From the NCBI GenBank assembly GCA_025617745.1, contig CM046853.1:54154643-54218642 (forward strand): a DNA stretch of 64,000 bases, given 5' to 3'. Of the stretch, positions 35,801 through 45,334 are shown piece after piece (position 1 is the first letter of the stretch; each line of letters starts with the position of its first letter). The stretch is from Heliocidaris erythrogramma. Taxonomy: Eukaryota; Echinodermata; Echinoidea; Camarodonta; Echinometridae. The notes under the pieces are model-generated. The model ran no database searches. It saw nothing but the letters and a program-made list of their open reading frames with translations, and was not told where the DNA came from. The translations under genes were made by a program, and so were the position numbers.

Positions 35801-38800
35801 ACATCTACAAAGAACTATGTCGAAATCCTGCGTGTTCACAGCAGCTCCAAGAACGCTTAATACCAACACTCCTAAGTATCTTCAATGCTGCTTCCGACAA
35901 GGTTCCAATGGGTATACAGTCGGTAAGTTTGTTCTCTTGCCAATCTCTGTGAAACACCTGTTTAAGATGCATTGAATCCTGAGCATGCAGGGGATTCTTG
36001 GGCTAAACTCTGATAGTGTACTGCAACGTGGATCATGGAAACTAGACAACTATGCCACTGTTTAAAGATCAGTTGAGATTGATAATTCCTTTTGATATTA
36101 TTAAAACTTGATTTTGTTGGTTTACATCATTATAAGGAGTTTCTATTTCAGCAATAGTTACTTCTTTAATATTTCTAAGTCTGATAGTATCTAGTGATAT
36201 TGAGAAAGCCTTTTAGCAGCGGATGACTAGTTGAATTTTCTGATAAAGCTTAAAATATATGAAATAAAGGAACATCAATATTTCAACGTTAAAAAAAAAA
36301 AAAATCATGGTCACATTGTTATGGGAGACAATTTTTTTATATGAAAAATTATATTTGGTCGTTCAAATATCATGAGATCAAATGTTTTTCTTTTTGCTTG
36401 CAGGCTGCCCTAGACATCTTGTGTACAATAGTTCGAAGCTCTCCTCTCCCTCTCTCAGACCTTCTCATGAAGCAGGCTTTTCCAGCTGTAGCTCACTGTA
36501 CTCTCAGAGCAGATGACAGTGCTGTTATGCAGGTATAATTGTAATTCAGTCAAATCTAGACAGTCCACCTTTATAGTTAACACACAAAAAGTGATCTTTA
36601 TATCAGCTGTTGGTCTTTATGTATTTTTTAGCATATGCATATGTGTGGGAGTGCTATTTAGAGTCTTATTCATTTCAAATTATGACATAACTGTAAGTGA
36701 ATATATGCTGAATTCAATGTTCTTTCCTTCGAGATTATCTAGTGACAGAAAGTCCCAAAACTTGGAACTTACACATTTTGATCACGTTAGGAAAAAATGT
36801 CTGCCCCTGCTTTCTGACAATCCTGGATTCGCCTCTGCAGTAATCATATTTCATCCTGTAGCCATTTACACGTAAAAAAAACCCATTTGATTCCTACAGA
36901 GTGGTGGTGAATGCATGCGAGGCTACATCTCTGTGTCACTAGATCAGGTCCAAGGATGGCACGACGAAGCAGGTAACAGCGGGACCTACTACGTCTGTCA
37001 GGTCATATCTAGGTTACTCAATCCTCAGACCTCGGAGTATACAGCCTCGTACGTCGGACGTCTTGTGGCCATGTTGATATCGAGAGCGGGGAACACACTG
37101 GGTGAAGACCAAGACTTGATCCTGAGGGCTGTCCTGAGCAAGATGCAAGTTGCAGAGACATTGAGTGTCACACAGGTAAGACTGTCTCATCAGTGCTATG
37201 TAGCCATATTGATTAGGTAATACTCAATAGACCTGTTTACTAAGTGATTCAAATTTATGGATGTTTCTTTCCTGGGGACCTAGTAACGAGGTATTCCATT
37301 AACCTGTTTTTAATGAATGAACTAAAATACTTGGAATCCAGTTTGCATACATTACTTGTTGCTATGTCTGACAAGCCTCTGGCAAGCTTTCAGGTTGTCA
37401 AGAACAACCTTTGTTTCAAAAGTATGCATAAAATTTGAATAACTTAGTAAACAGGTCTATTGAGAATTTTCAAGCATCTTATTTTATATCCTCTCTATTG
37501 AAGCCAGGGTGTTATTTTCCAAAGCAATAAGCCATAATGTGATAATCTTTTTATGTTCGTTTGTATCTTCTCTTTTTTCACACAATAGTATCTTTGGTCT
37601 TAGACTTTCTCAAGATTCGTCTGACAATTTGTTATACGTGGCTTTCATTTTTTGTCCTTCCTTTTTTCCTATCTATCTCTTTCCTTCACACACCCTCTCT
37701 GTATCTTTTCTAATTTTATTTTATCAGTCTCTGATCATGGTCTTTGCCCACCTGATGCACACAAGACTGGAAGATGTTCTAGAATTCTTAGTCAATGTCC
37801 CTGGACCAACAGGCAAACCAGCCTTACATTATGTACTCGAGGACTGGGTGGCCAGACAGAACATGTTCTATGGAGCCTACGATAGCAAAATCAGGTAAAC
37901 CTATCGTGTCTTCTAGGCAAAAGACCCAAATGCAAAGGCCCAAAAGTGTGAGAACATTGTGGTAGGATTAGAAATACTGTTACAGTCAACTTTTTATGTA
38001 GTGTTCACTGAAGAATAGTGGTGTTCATATCATCTGTTTGGAGCCAGAAGGGCATTAACTCTGTACAAATGATGGGACTTAATGCCCTTCTGGCTCCAAA
38101 CATGATATGTAGATTATCATTATATACAGGTTCTCTTTGGGGCAGGTTTCATTGAGAATTATACACTTAGCTCAAGGGGGTCCAAGTATGGCATTCTTTA
38201 CAGACAGGTGGTCATTAAGGCTGCTTTCACTGTTTCTGTACTATGAATATTGATTTCAACTATACAGTTCATTAGAATAATAATAATGATTTTAATAATA
38301 ATAATGATAATACTATGTTTATAAAGCACATCATAAACACAAGTGTTGCCATGCACTGTACAAGCAAAAGCAAAGTATTGTGAATATATAGATTAAAAGT
38401 TTTCTTTCTTTCTTTCTTTTAGCATCATGGCACTAGCGAAGCTCTTAGAGCATGCTATCAACACCAATGATACCAGGCTCCATGGGATCGTGGTACGAGG
38501 AGATCAAGTCTTCACGCCAGGAGAGGGTATCAGGACGAGGTCAAAAGCTGCTCAGAGTAAGAAATTGTTCTGTATTAGGGAGTGAAATATTGTTTTCAAA
38601 AATTATATGACAGTTTTATCACATAAGGAAATATGTTGCTGTGTTTCAAGCCGGGCATAGTTCTGCTCGTGCGTACAATACAAATTTACGTCTTTGTACA
38701 CGCGCGCGTAGCTATGGCAGTTTAGATACGCGGGCGCGCGGCAGGCACCATACATGTACACCGAACAAAATTTCGAAAGAGCAATCGATGAGAATTACGT

Positions 38801-41800
38801 TACGGTAACGGTACCGTATTTCATCTGTCTTTAAGATTAATTTCTGAGCTAACGAAGGATGCGGTATATAAAACAAATGTTGACTGCTTCTTTTTCGTGT
38901 CACAGTTAAGTCCTTGGCCTTCAGTGATCTCGCAACTGTGCTATGCCCCTCGACTCTCTTCTCGGGGCATAGCACCGTTGGGAGCTCACCTCGGGCCATA
39001 GTTTTAACCGTGCCCCTCAAAGCAGTCAACTTTTGTTTACTATGTCACAGGGGCAGGACCCCGTTTTGTAAAAAACTTGTTATCAATAACAACTGCCACA
39101 TTTCTCTGAAAAATTTGCTCTCAGCCAATCAAAAGCAAGGATTTCAGTAGCTTATAACAATTATTGTAACTTGTTATTGATAACAAGTTTTATGAAACAG
39201 GGCCCAGGTGACAGGACATTTTCTTCAGACTTTATGTCATCAGAGATCTAGGGTAAGGGTTAGGGTTACAAAATTGGGTTTTAGGATAGGGTTAGGCTTA
39301 GAATTAGTATTTGGTCCAGGGATGAAGTTGAAAATTTGGTGTAGAAAATTTCATGCTGAGAAGTTTTCCCCAAAGTTTGTTCTAGAACCACATGTACACT
39401 TCAGGGTGTGAAGAATTCAAGGTTATATTACGTGTGCAGCTACATTCTGCATTGAATATATGGGTCATTTTTTTATTAGTGTCAATGTTCTATTTTTTTA
39501 CAGTGCCAGAGCAGTGGACATCTATACCTGTCCATGTTAAAATCTATAAGCTGTTGATCAACGAGTTATCTAATGCCATGGAAACGACAACATCGAGACA
39601 AGCATCAGCTGGAGGAGAGGATCTAGAGGTAAGCTATTCCAAATATTTGATAATTATTGTTTGTGATGCAAAGGGTAGCATTTGAATAATGTTGTGATCG
39701 GCTGTAAGGAGGATTGATTTCACATCCAAAAGACAAGGTTGAGTACTAGTAAAAGTAACAATAATCTGTCAACTTTCTCATTTGTATAATTTCTTTTTAT
39801 GCCCATGTGGAAGGTTCGCATAGTACTCCGTCAATTTGTTATAATTACGATGATTTGAAAACCCTATAATATTTCTACTAACTACAAAGTCGACTCTTTG
39901 AAAATAAATATCTAGACAGATTTGAAATAATGGCGGCCTGAATTACCTTGTGACAAATTACCTTGGATTCATGTAGCAAGTCCAAATTGTTATCGTTTCT
40001 TTACTTTTGAGGGTTTGCAATATTAGACAGTGAAGTAGTACTTATAGTTTTGAAAATCTGTATTAACAACATTTAGATTTTAGATATGATAGTTCCACCA
40101 GTTATATCCTTTCCATCGGAATCTTTTTCTGATGAATGAACAGAAAGCTGAAAGGTATACAACAGAATGTCTTTACTGTCTTCTATTAATAATAATAACT
40201 TTAAAATACCAAATTCTCAGCTTGTCACATAAGAAGAAATGCTAAAGTCTTTTTTTTTTAATTTGAACAGGACGATGGCTGGGAAGATGAAGAGGAAGAT
40301 GAGGAAGATGATGATGTCATGATCAATGAACACGGTCTTGCTGGTCAGCTAACAGACTTTGCTGACGCGTACCCAGGTATGCCAGGTTTAACCCATTCTG
40401 TCCCATGGATGGCAAAATTTGCCCAAGATTTCAAGCAGGCGTTCAGTAGTATTGCTTCAAAAGTTTTCCCTTTGTCTTAACACTTGATATATTTTGGAAT
40501 TTGCCGCCATAACTTATGTTTTATGCCCTACACCATAAAACTGTACTTATGAAAGTTAAAGACATATTATCTTGGGTTCTCATGTGGAATTTGATATCAT
40601 TCGGGTATCTAATCGATAACACATGTTAGTAATATCCAGTAGTGGACTTCACTTCTGCTAATAATGGGTCTTTATGAATGCTCACACCCTCCACCACCTT
40701 CAGAAGAAAGAACTGCCCTGTGAGGAAAGTTCATCATTATAGATTCCTCCCCCGCACCATGACTGAACGCTCTTCGAAAATCTTGAGTACATTCCAAAGA
40801 AACTGTCTGGAAGCAATTGGGAGAAGTTGAATATGTAGTACATGAGAATCGATGTATACTAGAAGTTTTGCAATGATCAAAATGAAAAAGAAATTGCTTC
40901 AAGCTTGTTGAAATCACAGGCTCTGCTCACAGAAATGGGTATATAGGACCACACACACATGTGGCATGGAAGTTTGGACTAAACGTTTCAGCTATTTCTT
41001 GTCAAATTTCGAATGTGAGTTCATTTGAATAGAAATACTTTTCAGTGGACATTTCTGCTAAGATATTCTTCAAGCTGACACAAAAAGAACGAGGATGCTC
41101 ATGAATTATTTTTTATCTCTGCCAGAACTCAACTTCCCCTTTAAGTTCAAAACTGCAAACTACCTGACAGCCACGCTGAAATATGAAATATCTTCTTGTT
41201 CAGGTTATGATTGTTTTGATGATGATGATGCCGATGATGAGGATGACCCTGATGCATTAGAAGACCCGCTCAATCAAGTAGACCTACAGGTGAGATCCTA
41301 AACTTTAATTCTTACTGTGCCAAGGGGTTTAGCTCCCTTTAAAATTTTACCAAAACGTGATCAATGCTTACTTTTCAAATATCTGCACCTCATTAACCAT
41401 CTATTATTTCACAAAATATTGTGTACAAAACGTGTAGGAAATTTATTACCATATCTTATCATACCAAACATTATTACTTTACCCAACTTTATGCATAAGA
41501 ATCATTGAAAATTATATTTGACTTTCTTTTTTGTCCGTTAGTTTTTGGTTTCTTACTTGATTACCATTGTTTAATGTTGAAATAAGGTAATATCTTTTTT
41601 AAAAATTGCAATTTTCTCTGAAAATTTCTATGGTAGCATATAATTATAATCATATATTTAGAATGCCTGATTTATGCTCAAAATTTTGATATACATTGAC
41701 CACCATATACCTTTCCTGTGGTCGAGCAATTGGTGAATGAAACTGACAAGTCTATCTGTCACATATATACATGCCATCGGCACTGGAAGAGTTAAAGTAG

Positions 41801-44781
41801 AACAGTATTGATATGAATAAGGTTAAATTCATATCATTGTAAAGGTTATGGTTCATAGAACCGTCTTAAACTATTGTTCAGTTTGGAAAAGTAGTTGGGA
41901 CGCCATAAATTACTTATACAAATTGATAAAATCTCACCGCGATATTGTATCTGAAACACTAATCTGAAATGCGTGTTTGATGATGACATCATCGTTGGGT
42001 CGTTCAACAATGTGCTGGCGCGCGCGGGTGGTGAGAAAGCTGTACAAACGCTAGGCATACGCTATTTGGATATATGTGCTCGATCAGTATCACCACAAAT
42101 ATGGACGAGATTCAGTTAGATTTAGACTTTGAAATCGAAAGCGACCAAGAAGAAGAAGGAGATGTTGACAGATCAGACAGTGACAATGATAGTGGTGAAT
42201 TAGGCGAGGGCGAGGAGATAGAAGGAGAAGAAGTTGCCGAGCATGAGCGTGGCCACTACAAACTGAAATTCGTTTGTACGTCTTTGCGTATTTTGTGTCA
42301 AAAACCCTTCTCCGGGCTATAAAGTCTATCCAGGCCTTTTGATTGTTGTTGAATCTCTCCGTCTCTGATGGCATCTTCCCGGGCATATGATACACTGTGA
42401 ATCCATCTTTGTTGTATGTGTTGCTACACCCACCAACAAGGCAGCGATAGCCCCGTTTCTTCCACTTTTTACGGGGAGGTGGGTCCGTGCTTGTCACCGC
42501 TACTTCACTGTCAGACGACCTCGACCGCTCAGCCATATTCCCTTCCCTCTACTTCACCAACGTCCAACAAACTCTTGATTCGATTCACACACTCACAAAA
42601 TTAAATATATAACTGAAATATGTAAGAATTAGCCACCTAAATCGCAATTCCGGAGACGAAACAGCAGCACCAGCATTCAGCAATTCCGTCAGTCATGCAT
42701 GCACGTACGTAAACAACAGGTCATTGCATGCACGCTATCCACGTATGAGCTGAGTGATAGCGAGATCTGCACCTGAGCTGAGACGACATTTATTTTTGTA
42801 CCGGAAATGTTCACATTTCTTTACTATAATTTCACCTTGCGTTCTTTTAAAAATTATATGCAATATAAATATTTTTAAATAGAATCTGACATTGACATTT
42901 GCAGTAAATAAGTGCGTTAAAAACACAAATAAATCTCGTTTGCAGGAACAAATCAGTGACGAACAATTCTTCACCGGTACGGTCCCCGTACACGGAACTA
43001 TATACATATGCGCGAAATTCGATTTCTGCTGAAATCAAATAAGTTTCTTCGACACTTCATCCAGAGAGAATGTGAGTTATAACAGTTTTCAGAAGAAGCA
43101 ATTATAGATGACAATATGCCACCATACACGTAGCTTTATCAAATAAGGGGAATTTAGAAGTAAGGCCCAGTATAACAAAATCAAACTCAGTATTGACACG
43201 TCTGGAGCTCGGGCCGTGTCTGGAGATGAAGTCTCAGGTCGTGACTTTGGACGTTCTTTTTCTTCAAACAATTACACTCCAAAAGTCCCACAGCCATTTC
43301 CATGAGAACTGAATTATATAAGAAATGTGTGAATCGTTTCTTTTAAGTAGTTATGCCATTAGTAGTTTCATAATTAGAGATCTAACAAGCTATCACCCCG
43401 ATGATCTACACTCTCACGCCCATCCAATATAAGCGCTGGCATGCGCGCCGTTCGCAAACGCCAATTCGCAATTCGTCGCCGTCTGAGACGGGCTGATAAA
43501 ATGTGTTTTTACATTGATATAATGATATTTATATTGGCAGTAATGAACACCAACGTATTCAACACACATCCTGCTTTACATTCATATGTAAATCACCATA
43601 TTTCGTGATCGGCAATACTGTTCTACTTTAAAGTGTACCAGTCACCTAATAAAAGAATTTGTGTGCAGCTAGAGAGTATAAAATCCACCTCAAAACACTT
43701 TACTTGACCTTGGTTAGTGGTCAAGGAGTATGAAGAAAAATTAAGGAAAACCAACTCCGAGTTCGGTCCGGTGCGGGCCATTATTCTTCGCGAGCACGTA
43801 CGGGTACGCTGACTAGTCTCCTCACAAGTCGCTGTATTGTTTATTGGGAGTGTATTTCAACTTGCAATATCTCTTTATAGAATAAACATTTGAAGTTGAT
43901 ATTTTGAATATAGTATAACGACATGGAACCCCTAACATACAGAGCAGAATATTTTGGGGTGATTGGTACACTTTAATCTGTCTGTAACACTGAAAGAAAG
44001 ATCGATGCTATTTGATGTATTTACAAAATAGGAATTTAATAACAGAATGTAAGTGCTTCATACAAAATACTTGTTGCTCTGACATTTGCTCTGGTGATAA
44101 TTGCTCCAGGGCCCCCTTTTCATAAAACTTGTTATCAGTAACAACTGCCACATTTCTATGACAAATTTGCTCTCAGCCAATCAGATGCAAGGATTTCAGT
44201 AGCTTATAACAGTTATTGCAACTTGTTATTAATAACATTATGAAACAGGGCCTATGTTTTAATTTGCCAAATATAGAGTTCGGGTTGCCATTGGGTTTTA
44301 TTCTTTTTATTGTAAGCAACCCTACTTGGTGTACACTGATTTTTATTTGAATTAATTGTAGAACTCCCTTTCTTTTATTCTTCATGAAATTGACAGAACA
44401 GACATACTTCAGAGTATACCCTAAACCTCACTTATTCAGCAGGACCCTGTTTCATAAAACTTGTTATCAATAACAGCTGCCATATTCCTGTGACAAATTT
44501 GCGCTCAGCCAATCAGAGTCAAGGATTTCAGTAGCTTATAACAATTATTGTAACTTGTTTAATATTGAATTGTGAATACTGACCTCCTTGGAGGTACATG
44601 AAATGTGATGCCATACATATCCTGCAATACGATATTATTTTGTTCTTGATTTCACCTCCAGTCATTCTTGACAGACTTCTTAGTGGAGCTCTCCAAGCAC
44701 CAATGCCATCGAGAGTTTGCCGCTCATGTCAACGATGCCGAAAAGCATGTTCTAGGAAGCATAGGTATCGTTCTAGCATGA
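17882..44781 (+). CDS. IPO9: Importin-9, complete, 23 coding exons
   Basis: Importin-9 is a beta-karyopherin that carries histones H2A-H2B and other basic cargo into the nucleus under Ran-GTP control. Coding exons: 17882-18017, 20338-20399, 21006-21092, 21862-22063, 22823-22998, 24079-24198, 24857-25016, 27063-27214, 27991-28089, 28662-28768, 29559-29698, 30969-31047, 32273-32507, 35325-35403, 35774-35922, 36404-36532, 36900-37175, 37728-37894, 38423-38556, 39504-39628, 40271-40376, 41204-41289, 44662-44781. All junctions are GT-AG and phases agree. The total of 3126 nt gives 1041 residues, the human length as I recall it. Landmarks: [20 protein letters not shown] (importin N-terminal domain, about residues 25-115), [12 protein letters not shown] (about 376-387), and two acidic runs at about 939-960 and 975-995 matching the acidic HEAT-19 loop of human IPO9. 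The start is [10 protein letters not shown] in a CpG-rich context. No defect seen. Confidence 0.98.
18232..19642. mobile_element. 1.4-kb element with about 125-bp inverted ends in IPO9 intron 1
   Basis: The left end AAACACCACTGCACAAAA, followed by CACTCAAAATCGGCATTT and ACAATAAATTCAACTCACC, recurs inverted at 19530-19642. The interior is non-coding and contains copy 2 of the older repeat (18533-18836). Target-site duplication is not obvious. Confidence 0.75.
18533..18836. repeat. Older interspersed repeat, copy 2, with an empty TTAA site
   Basis: Matches the parts of 10387-11043 that flank the TTAA element there. At the corresponding point, near 18770, it reads AAGCAAGTATTTAAAATATT with a single TTAA and no insert. 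It therefore shows the pre-insertion state. Confidence 0.8.
19985..20165 (+). repeat. Diverged single-unit copy of the GTCCGTCCGTC repeat
   Basis: Has the order GTCCGTCTGTCCGTCC, TCTCGCGATAATTCAAGAAC, ACTTCAAACTTG, GTATCACCATAGGAAGATGA, CTGATTAGATTTTG, GTCAAAGGTCA, as in the multi-unit copies at 25575-26344 and 29808-30478. It lacks the GCCTCCGCC ends. Confidence 0.65.
21165..21385 (+). repeat. Imperfect (ATC)n microsatellite in IPO9 intron 3
   Basis: Runs of ATC/CAC trinucleotides begin about 75 bp after the exon 3 donor. The tract opens long frames of His/Ile/Thr on one strand and Met/Asp on the other, which are compositional artefacts. Confidence 0.85.
22200..22353 (-). mobile_element. 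tRNA-derived SINE, diverged, in IPO9 intron 4
   Basis: On the minus strand the head reads GATGTTGTGGTCAAGTGGAT (A-box-like), then GGGTTCAAATCCCTGAAACA (B box). A body follows with TGCCACACTTGACCCATGTG and CTTGAAATGC, similar to the SINE at 29234-29535. It is old and internally diverged. Confidence 0.65.
23201..23466. repeat. Large palindrome (arms about 110 bp) in IPO9 intron 5
   Basis: CACTATGAACACGATGACAA at 23201 and its inverse ending at 23466 bound two arms separated by about 50 bp. The arms share TACAGCTCCTCATTGTACC-like words and TTGTCTACCAGAGCAATTGT. Flanking TATA sequences suggest a TA-targeting foldback element. The arms translate to the same short peptide on opposite strands, a palindrome artefact. 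Confidence 0.8.
25575..26344 (+). mobile_element. GCCTCCGCC-type element with tandem units, copy 1 (intron 7)
   Basis: Opens TTTTATGCCTCCGCC and GTCCGTCCGTGCGTCC, closes with the inverse TAGGCGGAGGCATA, then GACGCAGTCGCATTCATCTT. Inside are about four units of roughly 170 bp, each with TTACCGCGATATCT, ACTTCAAACTTGGTA, AGTATGTATCCCCATA and CTGATTAGATTTTGGG. Non-coding. Repeats of this general type are widespread in marine invertebrates; I cannot name the superfamily. Confidence 0.75.
27318..27515 (-). mobile_element. SINE, 5'-truncated, reverse orientation (intron 8)
   Basis: On the minus strand it shares GCCACTCTCCACCC, TAGGAA, CCTTGAATGC, AGCGCCT, GGCTAAAGC and GGGTAATAAT with the SINE at 29234-29535. 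It ends in an (ATT)n tail, here 27318-27333. The tRNA-related head is missing. Confidence 0.75.
28273..28378. repeat. Near-perfect palindrome in IPO9 intron 9
   Basis: GGCGAGGCATCATAAATCAG at 28273, followed by CCTATCAGC, recurs inverted and ends at 28378, with a short centre containing more GC-rich self-complementary words. It would fold into a long hairpin; probably a foldback MITE. Confidence 0.85.
29234..29535 (+). mobile_element. tRNA-derived SINE directly before IPO9 exon 11
   Basis: The head GTGTCGTGGTCTACTGGATA carries an A box and CACGGTTCGAATCCCGCC a B box. The body has TGCCACTCTCCACCCAGGTG, CCTTGAATGCC and GGCTAAAGCTGGGGTAATAA. The tail is (ATT)n, ending about 23 bp before the exon at 29559. 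This composition is that of deuterostome tRNA-derived SINEs. It lies in the gene's sense orientation. Confidence 0.88.
29721..30578. mobile_element. TA-flanked element containing the second GCCTCCGCC copy (intron 11)
   Basis: TA then CTGTAAACGTGGAATATTAC on the left; CCACTTTTACAG then TA on the right. The ends are inverted repeats of about 12-18 bp. The GCCTCCGCC element (29808-30478) sits inside with no matching sequence lost, so it was probably inserted into this element. Confidence 0.6.
29808..30478 (+). mobile_element. GCCTCCGCC-type element with tandem units, copy 2
   Basis: Same ends and unit structure as 25575-26344, with TTACCGCGATATCT words near 29900, 30068 and 30224, a spacing of about 157-168 bp. 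It has three units against about four in copy 1. Same strand as copy 1 and as IPO9. Confidence 0.75.
31912..32239 (-). mobile_element. TTAA-flanked MITE, family 1, copy B (328 bp), next to IPO9 exon 13
   Basis: TTAA at 31908-31911 and 32240-32243. Same length as and reverse orientation to 10636-10963, with scattered substitutions. Its right TTAA ends 29 bp before the first base of exon 13 (32273), so the intron's branch point probably lies inside or at the edge of the element. Confidence 0.88.
33091..34943. mobile_element. Candidate Helentron/Helitron-like non-autonomous element (intron 13)
   Basis: Left end: hairpin AATTCGTCATGAGGACGAAT followed by AGGTGATCTGTC. Right end: hairpin AGGTGATCTGTCGACTACGA closing CAGATCACCTAA, then TAATAAT. 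The inverted AGGTGATCTGTC words act like subterminal repeats, and the terminal palindrome followed by CTAA recalls Helitron-type ends. The 1.85-kb interior is non-coding, with CpG-rich words (ACGCGCGCGT-type) and recurring CCATAGACATAACACG-like blocks. Family assignment is tentative. Confidence 0.45.
33600..33668 (-). mobile_element. tRNA-like sequence, probably a SINE head or tRNA pseudogene
   Basis: The minus strand reads TTGGTCTATTGGTCAAAGCA, CTTGACTGCCATGCAGG (Gly-GCC-like anticodon arm) and CCCAGGTTCGTTCCCCG (B-box-like). Acceptor pairing is poor and poly(A) follows (33588-33600 on the plus strand), so a retroposed tRNA-like sequence is likelier than a working tRNA. Confidence 0.5.
34944..35298 (-). 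mobile_element. 5'-truncated LINE 3' end directly before IPO9 exon 14
   Basis: The minus strand encodes a typical LINE C-terminus: [20 protein letters not shown], then [18 protein letters not shown] and [15 protein letters not shown] with a stop at 35083-35085. A short 3' UTR follows with a GTAAGCGC/GCGCTTAC hairpin. The truncated 5' side ends about 27 bp before the 3' splice site of exon 14 (35325). It is antisense to IPO9. Confidence 0.8.
37223..37464. mobile_element. Foldback MITE in IPO9 intron 17
   Basis: CTCAATAGACCTGTTTACTA at the left recurs inverted at the right (TAGTAAACAGGTCTATTGAG). Arms of about 35 bp include TTCAAATTTATG-like words. No coding capacity. Confidence 0.8.
38026..38109. 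repeat. Hairpin palindrome in IPO9 intron 18
   Basis: TTTGGAGCCAGAAGGGCATT and its exact inverse AATGCCCTTCTGGCTCCAAA flank a loop of about 22 bp, and ATATCAT words extend the arms outward. Confidence 0.8.
39054..39206. mobile_element. AACTTGTTATCAATAAC MITE, copy 1 (intron 19)
   Basis: Both ends carry AACTTGTTATCAATAACA in inverted orientation, with a GGGCCCTGTTTCATAA-type outer edge. The middle reads TGCTCTCAGCCAATCA and AAGGATTTCAGTAGCTTATA. Two further copies sit in IPO9 intron 22. Confidence 0.85.
42102..42322 (+). CDS. Acidic open frame antisense to the THAP frame (uncertain)
   Basis: ATG at 42102 opens a 73-codon frame that is strongly acidic ([20 protein letters not shown], then [10 protein letters not shown]), with [10 protein letters not shown] after it. 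Acidic N-termini occur in piggyBac-type transposases, so it might be a 5' piece of one. Low complexity alone can also produce such frames. It overlaps the end of the THAP frame on the other strand; at most one of the two is likely to be translated in the overlap. Confidence 0.3.
42249..42536 (-). CDS. THAP-type C2CH zinc-finger reading frame inside a TTAA element
   Basis: From an ATG at 42536: a basic head ([14 protein letters not shown]), then C32-x4-C37, an aromatic/basic middle with W69 ([10 protein letters not shown]), and C93-x2-H96 (ISVCSGH). The spacing fits the C2CH pattern of THAP DNA-binding domains, found in P-element transposases and host regulators. The frame stays open to 42090, but beyond H96 it turns into Leu/His/Pro-rich residues antisense to an acidic frame, so real coding probably ends or splices near 42249. 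No donor is obvious. Could be a captured exon or a fragment of a longer transposon protein. Confidence 0.55.
43632..43972. mobile_element. TTAA-flanked MITE, family 4 (341 bp), sharing a TTAA with its neighbour
   Basis: Inverted ends AGTGTACCAGTCACC and, inverted, AGTGTACCAATCACC; TTAA at 43628-43631 (also the right TTAA of the THAP element) and at 43973-43976. No coding potential. Confidence 0.8.
44105..44262. mobile_element. AACTTGTTATCAATAAC MITE, copy 2 (intron 22)
   Basis: Starts GGGCCCCCTTTTCATAAAAC, TTGTTATCAGTAACA; ends TTGTTATTAATAACA, TTATGAAACAGGGCC. The middle matches copies 1 and 3 (TGCTCTCAGCCAATCAGA). Confidence 0.85.
44453..44562. mobile_element. AACTTGTTATCAATAAC MITE, copy 3, right end lost (intron 22)
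   Basis: ACCCTGTTTCATAAAACTTG, TTATCAATAACAGCTGCC, CTCAGCCAATCAGAG and GGATTTCAGTAGCTTATAAC match the other copies. The inverted right arm stops after TTGTAACTTGTT. It ends about 100 bp before the last IPO9 exon. Confidence 0.8.
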
Positions 44782-45303
44782 AGGCCGTATGCTGCCCAAT
44801 CCCCATTAGGAAGAGAAAAACTATGAATTCATTTAGAGACTGTTCAGTGCTTGATGCCCTTTACTTTGGAATAAATTTGTGACTGGTGGTGGTATTCGAC
44901 AGTCAACGGTCAATTTCTACACCTTAGCGGTGACATTGCCGTAAGTTTGTCGTGGAGGCATCTATGACCACACGAGGAAAGACGGACCCTGACTGCCAAC
45001 GTCCATTTTCAAAGCACTGTTTCCTACGAGCTGTCTGTAGTAGGTGATTCAGCCTCCAGGGAATAGTTACATTATGTGTGGGTGTGTGTGTGATGTGGGT
45101 TTTGATGTAAGCTTGAGGGCTGTTCTTACTAAGAAATGTTTCTTTGTTAACTTATTTGGCCCCAATCTTGTTTGAAGAACAACACAAGACACTACATATT
45201 TTGTCAATTGTTGATTCTATGACTCAAGGTACTTATACTGTGAAGATTGTTAATTCCTTATTTACATCCCGTTCCTCTCTTTATTGTATTCTCTGTTTCT
45301 TTA

Positions 45304-45334
<31 letters not shown>

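Larger units (their letters stand above)
41796..43627 (-). mobile_element. TTAA-flanked 1.83-kb element carrying a THAP zinc-finger frame
   Basis: TTAA at 41792-41795 and 43628-43631; perfect 15-bp inverted ends AGTAGAACAGTATTG. Much of the interior is more GC- and CpG-rich than the host intron. The minus strand carries a THAP-type zinc-finger frame from 42536, and the plus strand an overlapping acidic frame from 42102. No complete transposase is visible, so it is non-autonomous or a gene-carrying derivative. It sits in the last IPO9 intron. Confidence 0.75.

Noticed and set aside
39240-39320. Telomere-like TAGGGTTAGGGTT words, also near 5300
   Set aside because: Only two or three irregular units in each place; not a telomeric array.
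40388-40460. TTTAACCCATTCTGTCCCAT as the start of a TTAA element
   Set aside because: Similar words recur near 2285 and 31740, but I found no matching right end.
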